DNA from: Druceiella hillmani
Lineage: Eukaryota > Arthropoda > Insecta > Lepidoptera > Hepialidae
Direction: 5' to 3'
Assembly: GCA_039881145.1 (NCBI GenBank)
Contig: JAYKKI010000040.1
Span: 3,852,501-3,916,500 of the forward strand
DNA: 64,000 bases
Positions 12,201 through 22,377 of the stretch are shown piece by piece. The notes below the pieces were generated by a model that did no database searches, was not told where the DNA came from, and saw nothing but the letters and a program-made list of their open reading frames with translations. Both the position numbers and the translations under genes were made by a program. Every line of letters starts with the position of its first letter. Positions within the stretch are counted from its first letter, which is position 1.

Positions 12201-13348
12201 ACGGATATGTATAGCATTTCCATATCGAACTATATTGTTTATTGAAGAAGGTTTAGGTGTATTGCTATACAATGTAAGGTATTTAAGAAATAACAATTTA
12301 ATGCATTATTAAGCATTTAAACACCGTTCATCATGTACAGCTAGCAAAAAATATGTATAAAAAAAGATACAAGACAAAAAACAGACACTTTTTTGTATAT
12401 TAGCATCTCTTTCAGCTTGTCATGCAAGATGAATACTGCATAGAGAACTTTAATAATAAAACAACGTGAGGCTATTATTATAAAATATTATTATATGATA
12501 ATAGTCAACCGGAAAAATATAATGAATACCATTATGAAAAATCAAACAAAAATTATTACGTCCGTGTGAAACCAGGGTTGGTCGCTAGTTATAATAATAC
12601 ATATCTTATAAGCATAGAAATAAATTTTAAAAATTTTTTTAATTTACATCATAGAATGGAAAATTTGAAAATTAAAAAATAATTGAATTTTTATATAGAA
12701 ACACTTGACATTCTAAAATATTGTTAATTTATTTGATGGTAAATACAGATTATTTTGAAACAATATGATTTGCTTTTGTTGGTGGTGTTGAAGGCAGGTG
12801 AAACTGATCACAATCTCCAAATCTAAAAATGAAATAATTTTTTTTGCACCTAATGAAAGTGAAGTAGCTGGCATCTTTAAAAATAAAAACGTTTTATGCA
12901 GATAATTATGAAAATAATGTTCCAAATATAAACCTACTTGACCAAGAGGTTATTTGATAATAAGCTTAAAATATAGTTATTTTTTCTCTCTGCAGAGAAC
13001 GAACGCCGTATAATCAAAGATAAAAATAAAGATAGTTATTTTTTCCTAGAGAACGTGAATAAAAAAATTGAATGAAAAAAAGTTTTTCTACTTACTAGTT
13101 TTAATAATTAATCCACTTGATATTACTACGATTAAGTTTGCTAGAATTATAACAGAACATATTCCAAGAACCAACTTTTTATGCGACACTACCATTAGTT
13201 TGTGCTTTTCCGTATTTGACGACATCGTATGCATCACATAGTCACAACTTACGTTAGTTATTTCATACAGTAATGAATTATTTAAACAATTAGGAGTAAT
13301 GTTCGAAAAATTATGTACGTTGGTCAGGGCATGAACATCTAACTCCAT
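8500..13348 (-). CDS. Class A GPCR, tandem copy B, C-tail frameshifted
   Basis: Four coding exons: 13348-13096, 9934-9800, 9666-9517 and 9215-8500; phase 1 introns; 417 residues ending in KLFS. It is a paralogue of the gene at 1-6566 with identical internal exon lengths. Visible features are four N-glycosylation sequons (N13, N16, N23, N32), Cys21/Cys35, TM1 about 60-83, LGNVAMAD in TM2, IDRYFYI after TM3, QEQYCWY in loop 2, TM5 about 207-235, a third loop of about 100 residues, TWTP at 352-355 in TM6 and NPIIYAW at 397-403 in TM7. Right after that Trp, a 2-nt insertion relative to copy A changes frame, so the encoded tail is only 14 residues and lacks the basic helix 8. The copy-A-like frame continues to a TGA at 8435-8437. 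Ligand and subfamily unknown (GPR119-like or aminergic-like orphan). It may be functional with a short tail, a recent pseudogene, or an assembly error. Confidence 0.8.
9517..9666 (-). CDS. GPCR copy B, exon 3 (TM3-TM4)
   Basis: 150 nt; acceptor AAATTTCAG, donor A|GTAAGC. It encodes TLASLYSVCLIAIDRYFYI, loop 2 and CIWLLS in TM4. Confidence 0.85.
9800..9934 (-). CDS. GPCR copy B, exon 2 (TM2)
   Basis: 135 nt; acceptor TTTTTTTTCAG, donor G|GTGCGT. It encodes NSFILLGNVAMADVILGL and ends at STCVFQLG, the TM3 cysteine. Confidence 0.85.
10397..10678. repeat. 56-bp minisatellite, 5 copies
   Basis: The unit begins AGCTTTGGTATATTTAACAT. Starts at 10399, 10455, 10511, 10567 and 10623 give an exact 56-bp period with very few differences, so expansion looks recent. 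Confidence 0.95.
12216..12395 (+). repeat. Dispersed repeat R2, copy 1
   Basis: About 180 bp almost identical to 14242-14415 (shared CATATCGAACTATATTGTTT through ACAAAAAACAGACACTT). Confidence 0.9.
13096..13348 (-). CDS. GPCR copy B, exon 1 (N-terminus and TM1)
   Basis: ATG at 13348; donor A|GTAAGT at the same codon position as in copy A. It encodes residues 1-84. The ectodomain keeps CLNNSL at residues 21-26 and Cys35, though most other ectodomain residues have diverged. Confidence 0.85.
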
Positions 13349-13389
13349 TTCTCATATTAACGTTGTAGTTGTTGTACCAAAGTTCAAAT

Positions 13390-13456
13390 TTAACAGAGTT
13401 AAGTTAGCCATTTGTCAGACAGTAATAAGCGCAATTTTAAAGTCAACAAAGAGCCT
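13390..13456 (-). promoter_or_regulatory. Conserved upstream block, GPCR copy B
   Basis: Lies just upstream of the copy B ATG and resembles 6608-6675 upstream of copy A. Candidate 5' UTR or promoter-proximal block; no TATA box or initiator is claimed. Confidence 0.4.
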
Positions 13457-14171
13457 TGAGTGGGAAAAGCCCCACTCCCGTCAATGATTCAATTGCATGA
13501 TGTTCTCTGTCCTTGGTCTTCTCCGACATTTACGTGTCTTGTTTGATTCAAGAGGTTTAAAAGCTCTAATAAAATGATGTCATCTATCTCCATCTATGAT
13601 ATGATGAATATACATGTAAGTAATTATAGAAAAAAGTTGTGTCTGGTATATTTTATTTAGGTTGCTGCTGTATACTGATATAATTGAATAATTTTCTTTA
13701 TACTGTTTCTGTAATCATTTTTTTCCTGTGGTTTGTCTTCTGTGAATCCTTTATACAGTTAAACTTGATTGGACTAACTAATCGCAATATGTTTAACAAA
13801 AGAAGTAAATGAAAAATTTGTAAAGTTTAATGACTAGTAAACTTCAGACATAACGCAAATGCAATATAACACTAGTTCGGCACAATGTTGTAATATGAGC
13901 ACATGTATTACATTTGTTTTCCAGAGTATGATTTGATTTCTGGTATCACCAGAAATCAAATTATTAGTGTTAGTGTTAGTGATTGATATTTTATGAATAT
14001 TTTTAAGTATTTCATTTGTCAATCAATAATAAATCTCTCTCTCTTTCTTCATACACTCATTTTATTTCAATTTTATCTAATATTCCAACTTTACTTAAGG
14101 TGATCTTAAACTTTTATATGTACTCTCAAACAATGTATATGTAAACATACATATGTATTTATACGTAAATA

Positions 14172-14175
<4 letters not shown>

Positions 14176-14240
<65 letters not shown>
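14176..14240. repeat. (TA)n microsatellite
   Basis: More than 30 uninterrupted TA units directly abutting repeat R2 copy 2. Confidence 0.95.
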
Positions 14241-14241
<1 letters not shown>

Positions 14242-14243
<2 letters not shown>

Positions 14244-14415
14244 CCATATCGAACTATATTGTTTATTGAAGAAGGTTTAGGTATGTTGATATACAATGTA
14301 AGGTATTTAAGAAATAACAATTTAATGCATTATTAAGCATTTAAACACCGTTCATCATGTACAATTAGCAAAAAAATTAACAAAAAAAGATACAAGACAA
14401 AAAACAGACACTTGT
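14242..14415 (+). repeat. Dispersed repeat R2, copy 2
   Basis: Near-identical to 12216-12395 in the same orientation. It is flanked by (TA)n on both sides (to 14240 and from 14424). Confidence 0.9.
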
Positions 14416-15904
14416 TTTTCATTATATATATATATATATATATATATTGCGGCAGAAATATAAATTTTCAAATTGTTGGACATATCTGTTTGCTCTTGTA
14501 TCAATAAAATAATCTAATTTACTGAATGTTACTATTTCATATTGTAAAATATAAATAATGAGCTAAAGGATAAAACTTGTGGAGAATATGTTTTGTGCAA
14601 TAAGAACGTAGTAATGTGGTCATGAAATTTGATCGTAAAAATAAACTTCTTAAAGCGCTTTGAATATAAATATGATTTTATAACAATTTTAAGATTCTAT
14701 CATGGTTTCGCATTGAAATATTATGAGATGGTTAGTCAGCAAGTTAAAGTCGTTTCGAAGCATAGAGATTTTCAATTAAGATACAGTGATTGATGTTGCG
14801 TCACGTTTTATGCCTCTAAATTGGTTTAAAGCGGGAAAATGCACACAATTACTGTTTTGTTTACGCACGTAACTGGTCAGGTCACTTTTAACTATAGCTT
14901 TTACGACATCAGACAAGATGTAATTAAATTAAGACGTACATAATGATGTAATTGTGTTATAAAAAATGACATGTTTTTAAATTTTATTTGTCATAAATCT
15001 GTTGAATCTGAATGATCAAAGTTTGACTTTATCATTGGTTGTTATGGTTTTTATTAAGTTCCATTAGTTGCTACTGGAAGAAAGCCACAAACCACACATG
15101 CACACCGAATACTCAAAAAACAATTAACTGACCACATTAAGGTACACATTGAATAATAGAGAGGAAAGGGCTTAATTTACCAAAAAACTATAGTCTATTT
15201 ATTATTTCCAAAATGGCTAAAAATTAAACTGTCCGTCTTCGCACCAATTTTTTTAATAAATGATAGTAGATCTCATTCATATTGTAATATTTTTACTTTG
15301 CTTGACTTTATTTATTTAACAGCATTCTATTAGCTTATTAGCGTTCCATTTTCACTGTTCTATCCCCAACATTTTACCAAAAAATATATCTCAGGCCACA
15401 TCGCGCTAGTGAAAGTAGTTTGATTGTAGGCAGATTAGATTCGGTGTTAATATTCATTGAAGTTAAATGAATGTTATTCATTGTGTAGCAGAATTGATGT
15501 TATTATCCATCAATGTTATTATTCATTATGATAAATTTTAAATAATTTTTCTTTATTCAGGAAACAGAACATAAAAAATCTACGTTTTCATGAACTTATA
15601 AAGGTTAAAATGAATGCTGATCTACTTAGTCGAAATTTTAATAGGAGGAATGTAATTGTGACTCAGGCAGCTGGCAAAAATTTTCTGAGATATGCTTTTT
15701 TTTATTGAGTAATTCCATTTTATACCTCCAATTGACTCTTTAATGTGTATCTTGAGAACTACTAGACTGATTTCGATAAAACGACTGACAATTTTGAGCA
15801 AAACAATTAATCTTTCATAAAATATTGTAAGTTTAAAAGGGCACGTTTAATTTTGTCCCACTATTTTTAATTATGTAATTTTCACCATACGAGAATAAAT
15901 TGGT

Positions 15905-16010
15905 ATTCCATTTGGCTATAAGAGAGTGCTCTGGTAGCAATAAGTCTACCATATGTATCAATTAGATACATTAAAGTAAATAAATAAATAAATAAAATAA
16001 ATCATATCTC
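15905..16010 (+). repeat. SINE/LINE-like 3' tail, copy 1
   Basis: Contains GGCTATAAGAGAGTGCTC, GTAGCAATAAGTCTACCATA and a TACATTAAAGTAAATAAATA tail. The same module recurs at 60421-60570. It resembles common lepidopteran retroposon tails from memory. Confidence 0.65.
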
Positions 16011-17156
16011 TTTTATTCAACATCAAAAATTTTTGTAAATTTTCTTCAGCCTTCAGACCATCAAAGAAAAGTGAATAATAAAAAAGTGAGATGTTACACG
16101 TTACAAGTTACTTTAGTTTTAGAAGATAAAACAATTTAAAAGTGAATTAATTTCAGAATTCTCAACAAATAAACTGTTTGACTGTGCGAATAAAATGTTT
16201 TACTAATATTAAAATTATAGAAGAAAATTCATCTAGTGTTAGATCGTTTGACTTATTTTGTCACGTTCTTTGTTCACAAAAGATGACCAAAGCCTGGATA
16301 GAACGCGAAGATGGTAACAGGAACTTCTCAATGATGAAATGTAAATTAAATTTTCCCTCGATTGACTTTTCTTGATGAGTTTTTGTGTCTCAAGTTGTGC
16401 TCAGAGTCTGATGGTTGAACTGTAAAGTGGCGACAACAACTCCTTAATGACGAAGAGTAGATTTGCTGAGTATCAACTAGTTTGGATTGCCTTATCCTCA
16501 TCTACGATTTTCCAATGGTGAGAAGTAAATTTATCGACTAGTTTGACTTGTCTGATGAATATTTTGGCCATAAGTGGTAGCCAGGGTCTGTTGATGGGGT
16601 GGAAGGTGGTAATAAGAATCTTGTTGGTAACAAGTACAGAGACTCATTGAGTTTGGACTCGCTTGACTCGTCTTGACATAAGTAAGAAATAATTTGTATT
16701 AGAGTATTAGAGGTACTTAAAAGACACGAAGAAGCGAAGATTGATTATAAGTTCGAGTACGTACTGGCATATACAAAGACATAAAATAACTAGGATATTA
16801 GTAGCCAGCTAGGTAAATATATCTAATATAAACTAATATTTACTTAATAAGTTAGAACGACTTCAAAACCTGTGTATTCGAAAACCTGTGTTCTATTTTA
16901 GCCTTAAAAAATGGACCATATATTCGAGCGTCGGTCACAATTAAAATGATTACAGATTCGTAACTGACCTAACCTCCATCTTCTATATTTTGTATATAAT
17001 ATCCTCAATAACACCGTTACATCTTCATACCTCAGATCTAAATTCCAATAACCGTCATTCTATGACCTCGAATTAGGATCGGATCGTTCATTTGTGTTTA
17101 CATAATTTTTTCAGTTTGAAAACGTTTTGATGTTATTTTTACAATTCATTGAGAAT

Positions 17157-17203
17157 TGTCTGTCTCTCTTATTTAAAGGCAATTTAAACAAGAGAGACAG
17201 ACA
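17157..17203. repeat. Perfect 14-bp stem hairpin
   Basis: TGTCTGTCTCTCTT pairs with AAGAGAGACAGACA across a 19-nt loop. The stem is flanked by direct repeats of ATTGAGAATTGT (about 17148 and 17203). Confidence 0.9.
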
Positions 17204-17394
17204 TTGAGAATTGTGTTTTGTGAAAGGTCTTTCTTGTTTCAAGCAAGTTTCAGGTTTTTTTTTAAATTGTATGCTTATTCTACTAGTATTTGGATTGTTG
17301 GACATGTTATCATCTATTTTCTAATTCAGACAGAACCGCATAATACTTTTAGGGCACCACTTTATAAATATGCTTTTAGGTTTCTGCACACTAC

Positions 17395-17610
17395 TTTAAG
17401 CCCATTTTTATATACTGTTACTTATTAATTTCTTTATGCTCATTTTTATATTCTATTAATTATTCACAATTTTAAGCTCATTGTATATTCTGTTGATTAT
17501 TCACTACTTTAAACCCATTTGTCTATTAAGTTGATTAATCACTAATTTAAACCCTTTGTGTATTCTGTTGATTATTCATTATTTGAAGCTTATTTATATA
17601 TTCTGAACAA
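17395..17610. repeat. Degenerate 37-38-bp minisatellite
   Basis: Repeated TATTCTGTTGATTATTCACT-like and TTTAAGCCCATTT-like words at a spacing of 37-38 bp, about five diverged copies. Confidence 0.75.
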
Positions 17611-19851
17611 TAATTGCTCATGGTAAGTTAAATAATAGACATGTTTCATCAACTTCTTATAGTGTGTATTAATATGTGAATATGAAGTTAACAAACCACT
17701 TGTTTACGGGAAAAAAATTATTTGTGTCAAAACGTTAATGTCGAATAGCAAGATAATTGTTACATCATTAACATTTTGAATCATCATTAGTGACAGGTTT
17801 TCTTGTGAACTAATTGCGATTGATTGTCAAGTTCTATAAACAGTCGTTTGAATTTAAAAGTCAAATTACTTTTTTTTGCAAAGATATTTAAAGTCGAGTT
17901 GGAGTTTTTTTATCATTGAATGAATAGATAAATCAGAAAGGTATGTGGACGCAATAGAACCAAACAAGGCAGAATCAAATTTTTTTCCCGCTTTTATTAT
18001 TAGTTGTAAAATATAATTTAGATTGATACCTTGCAACTTTGTCTGCATGGAATTCTGAAATTTAAGTATAGTTCGTATAACCCGTCACTGCGCACCATTT
18101 GTGTGGTGAAGGTTTTTTTAAATTTTGTATGTTACGTTTTCGTCATCATAATTATGGAATCTTTTGAAATATCAAAATGAAATAAACGCTAATTTGGTCT
18201 AAGGATTATTGTCTTTAAAAAAATAAATCCGCTCGTGCAGACAGCCGATAGGCAGAGAAATAAATTTTTTTTAACATTATTGTCGTTTCAAATGAGCAAA
18301 CCCAAAGAAAAATAAAAATCACAGACAACTCCTTCAGCAATTTTTTTGTCTCAATTATAAATACCAATTTTATTTTTTAATTAATTGTTTATTCATGGAT
18401 GACCAAAAAAATAAGATGATGTTTACTGAACGGTGTCCCCAAATTATTTATAAAATTATATATGGGTGCGCGCATGCGTGCTTGCCTGTGTGGGAGGGGG
18501 TATATATACATTTTATTAAAAGTTTATTCTCTTTATTATATTATTATTTTTATTGTCTATTGTGTATATATTTTTATTTTTATTGTCTATTGTGTATATA
18601 TTCTGTATATAATGTTTATATCATTATGGTAATAAACATTAAAAATCCACGTCGGTCTGCTATAGAAACTGTTGATTTGTATTCATCAAAAAATGAAACA
18701 TTTTAAATTAAAGCTCATCACTCTACGACTGGTTCGTTATTGAAAGTATTATGGACCTTTTAAAAGCATAACATTAAAATTAAACAATGTTCCAATTACT
18801 TCTTTTTCCTATTTGGTTAATGAAGTTTATTAGACTTAATACATTTTAAATATAGCATATGTTGTATTTTAGTTATTTGTGGTATATGTTATAATTAAAA
18901 TGTGAAACGTTTATATTAAATTTATATATAATAAGTATATTATGTAGTTGTACATCACAGATGTAGCATTTTGGTTATCTCTTTCGACATAACTTTTGTA
19001 ATTGAATAATATAGCAATAATCTGACAACTGTAATTTGAAATATAAAAATTTCCATTTATAGTTACAAAACAATTTTTTTATTTAAATAAAAATAGGTTA
19101 AATGCATGTCGGAATATCCATAAAGTAGGGTTCTGTAATTATTTATATCTTCTGAGATAGTTAACACAAGGTTACTGAAATAGTTCAATTTGAAAATAAT
19201 AATCTAATGCTTTAGAATTTTTTTAAAGCTAGCGTAGAAAAATTAAAAGTGGTGGGGTATGTGGTCTGTTTTTATATATTACGCGTCATTTTAAATCTCA
19301 ATATTTTCAAAAATAGGGGTTAGAAATGAAAAATAGAATTTTAATTTAATGCCTTTTTAAGGTATTTTATGGAATGAAGGAATGACCATTTGAATAGTCA
19401 TTTGAATAAAAAATCCCCATCTTACATGTTTTGGGAGATACATTAAATAATTTTTTTAATATATGACTAAAAATTTATTGAGATCCCTGTATGAAGCCTA
19501 TACTTGTAAAATTTCATTCACATTGGTTTAAAACTGTATGAATTTCAAGGGCGTGACAGACAGATGGACAGATTTTATAAGGGGGTCACTTGTGTCGTAA
19601 TAAAACCTAAAAAATTATTTACTTCATTTTCTTGTCCAAGTGACTGTGATATGGCAAAAAAATGTTTTTAATTCTTGAATTGTAATTTCATTATAAATAC
19701 AGAATAAAGTTTTTGCAAAAGATCCATTTGCTGTATTTGAAGCATCTCAATGTTGAACAAGTACGTCATAATTAAAATAATTTCCTATATTCCACTGTTC
19801 TACATTCCTGTTTTAAGGTAATGTTCACATGTAACATCGGTTATATGTATA

Positions 19852-19852
<1 letters not shown>

Positions 19853-19887
<35 letters not shown>
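19853..19887. repeat. (TA)n tract at pogo insertion
   Basis: Pure TA run ending at the left end of the pogo/Tigger element. Confidence 0.9.
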
Positions 19888-19890
<3 letters not shown>

Positions 19891-22099
19891 TCAAAATCTG
19901 TTATAACGACATCAAAGGAACAGCTCATATTTAGTCGTAAAAACCGATAGTCGTAACAAGTGATGATGTTTTCGAGAAAGTATTTATGGTATTATTTATT
20001 AATGTGTATTCTGTAAGTACCTACATATTAATCCATAGGTATTAATAGGACAAATATATTTATGTACAAAATTAAACTACATACATTTTGTTTATTTCAC
20101 ATAAAACGTATAATATAAAAGAACAAAATGTATATTACTTTTCTGTATGCATAAAATCTGTAATTTTCGTCTGTTTAGAACACTTCTGTCGTGGATACAT
20201 ATTTTGTAATTCACTTTGGATTTTAATTAGCGTATCGTCATATTTGCCCTGGATGTGGAACTGTTCATTAAGAAGAACAATCTTTCGTAAAACACTAACA
20301 GCATTGAGACCATCATTTAAAGTTGGCACTGTAAATTGTTCTTCAGAGTCTTCCTGTTTGTCATCTTCCTCTTGAACTTCTCATACAATATCATCCTCCG
20401 TAGCTGGTGCATAAATTGCAATAGAGTTAGCTACATCAATGAACACCTCTGCTTCAGTAGTAGATAAAGCAGGGCGTAAATTTTGGGCTAAATGAGCCAA
20501 AGAAATATCGTCCTCTTCATCATCATCAGTCACATTATCTGAGGATATTGTTACGAGGTCTTTAAAACCAGCATGTCTAAAGCAGTTAGCTATAGTGTTT
20601 TGTGTAACTTTTTCCCATGCTTCAGATAACATCAAGATCACATCAAGAACCGTAAAGCTTTTCTGGTCGTTACTATCAAGGTTTTGTATTAACTTTAATA
20701 CTTGTAGTCTTCTATAATGAGATTTTAAACATCTTATTACACCTTGGTCCATAGGTTGCAGTACAGATGTAACATTTGGTGGTAAGAACACAAGTTTCAT
20801 GGATTTCAGATTAGTAACAGCCGGATGACCAGGACAATTATCAACCAAAAGTAGAATTTTTTGTTTGCTTTTAATTCAGCATCCCAGTTTTGTAACTATC
20901 TTTCAAAAATTTCCAATGTCATCCATGACTTCATATTGTTTTCATACGTTACCGGCAGTGAGCGTATGTTTTTAAAGCATCTTGGTTTCTTAGATTTGCC
21001 AATAACTAAAAGCTTTCTCTTACAGGATCCTGTCATATTTGCTACAACCATGATGGTTAGTCTCGTCTTCGACATTTTTCCTCCAGAACAATTCTCTCCT
21101 TTGAACTTTAAAGTCTTATCTGGTGTCATATTGTAAAAAAGTCCGGTTTCGCCTGCGTTAAAAATGTCATCTGGGACGTAGCCTTCATATAATGTAGGCC
21201 ACTTTTGCATCATCCATTCTTCTACAGCATTTTTATCAACACTGGCAGCTTCACCACTCATTTTCCCGTCGACAATACCATGCCGAGCCTGGAAACGTTG
21301 AATCTAACTAGACGAGCAAACGAAATCTTCACCAAAACGCTGAGCAAAATCGTTAGCTTTTTGTTGAAGAATTGGTCCGTTTATTGGCACATTATTAGTC
21401 CTTTGATATTTAAACCACTATAACAAAGCTTCCTCAATCTTCGTATGCTTCGTTGTTCTGGCTCGTTTCATTTTCAAAGAATTGTTGCCATAAAGCGTTT
21501 GAATTTTTTCCCTCTCTTTCCAAACGGTTGAAATTGTAGAGTGTGGCACCATATTCCTTAGGTAAGTCTTTGTTTGGGATTCCACGTTTTAGCTTTGACA
21601 CAATATGCAATTTTTCTTCGATATTAATTTGTGTTCTTTTTCTTAGCGACATGTTAAAAATTTCACAAATAACTCCACAATATGTTTGGGTGCGTCTTGT
21701 GTACAGATAAGTAACAAACTGACTGAGACATGAAGAAGCGGGCTTTTATTACTATTACTACTCTACTGCATGCATGTGTTTTTTTTTTAAGAATTACAAA
21801 AGACCCTTCACTTTTTGTTTACTTTTGCGATTGGCCATTATGTGTGGCAGATGTGGATACCTATTCAAATTGTTTACAATACAGCTTAGTAGAAACTCAG
21901 CTGGTCATTCTAACAGACATATTTCTCCGAAAATACTAGTTAAATGTAGTCGCTTAAAGAGGTATGTCGTAATAAGCAAAGTCGTAAAAAGCAATGTTTT
22001 TGATGAGGCGATCGTATAGCATTCAGCCGGGACCTTTGATTTTGGTCAATATAACCGGTATGTTGTTCTGAACGATGTCGCCATAAACAGTTTTGACTG
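19888..22099 (-). mobile_element. pogo/Tigger DNA transposon, near full length
   Basis: A 2212-bp element. The left end starts CAGTCAAAATCTGTTATAAC; the right end, read in reverse, starts CAGTCAAAACTGTTTATGGC, and both run into GACATC. It is flanked by TA target duplications. Both ends also carry GTCGTAAAAA-like subterminal repeats. The transposase lies inside on the minus strand. The element lies about 150 bp upstream of the first FRMD8 coding exon. Confidence 0.9.
20135..21652 (-). pseudogene. pogo/Tigger transposase, inactivated
   Basis: Starts at ATG 21652 with a CENP-B-type N-terminus (SLRKRTQINIEEKLHIVSKL; helix-turn-helix), continues through a second DNA-binding block (RFGEDF, FQARHGIVDGKMSGEAAS) and a DDE superfamily-1 core, and ends near KQTKITDF. 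Second and third catalytic acidic residues are visible in DNCPGHP and LQPMDQGVI. The first is lost: the expected Asp of the DETGLF-type motif reads Gly (NAGETGLFYNM). There is an in-frame TAG near 20895, a frame change near 20850-20860, and further breaks in 21262-21430. It would not be active. The closest family is Tigger/jerky-like; a domesticated host gene is unlikely given the breaks and intact inverted ends. Confidence 0.9.
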
Positions 22100-22253
22100 T
22101 ATATATATAGTTAAATATTAACTCCATTTATTGTTCATTGTCACAATTATTTATTATTTATCTTGCAGCCATACCATTTTATATCTCTTCTAACCAAATA
22201 TCATATGAAACCCATAACAATTTCATTTTTTCTTTGTTTCTGCAGGTTCGAAC

Positions 22254-22377
22254 ATGAGCAGTTGCTCGAATCAAACAGCATCGAGCAGCACAGCCGCAGG
22301 TTCTTTTAGCACTACAGAGCAGATAACAAGTGGAAACAGTACATTCAGTGCTATATCCCCACCTCTGCCTGGCACTG
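22254..22377 (+). CDS. FRMD8: FRMD8 coding exon 1
   Basis: The acceptor TTTCTGCAG lies at 22237-22245 and the ATG at 22254, so the exon itself begins at 22246 with 8 nt of 5' UTR. It encodes 41 residues rich in Ser/Thr. Donor G|GTATGT, phase 1. Confidence 0.75.

Larger units (their letters stand above)
9935..13095 (-). other. GPCR copy B intron 1
   Basis: Holds the 56-bp minisatellite at 10397-10678 and one copy of repeat R2 (12216-12395). The rest is AT-rich with no recognisable domain. Confidence 0.6.
13349..19887. other. Gene-poor spacer upstream of GPCR copy B
   Basis: No gene recognised. Contents are (TA)n tracts, repeat R2 copy 2, a SINE/LINE-like tail (15905-16010), a hairpin (17157-17203), a 37-bp degenerate minisatellite (17395-17610), and a stretch near 19490-19590 ending in a GACAGACAGATGGACAG motif of the kind seen in retroelement 3' ends. 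The region 16380-16680 is GC-richer, with repeated ACTAGTTTG-like words but no open frame. Confidence 0.6.

Noticed and set aside
18395..18706. 103-codon frame rich in Tyr, Phe and Cys
   Set aside because: Low-complexity, built from a 31-bp tandem TATTTTTATTG repeat; no domain.
20381..21652. Domesticated pogo-derived host gene (jerky/CENP-B like)
   Set aside because: Intact inverted ends with TA duplication plus stops, frameshifts and a lost catalytic residue point to an ordinary dying transposon.
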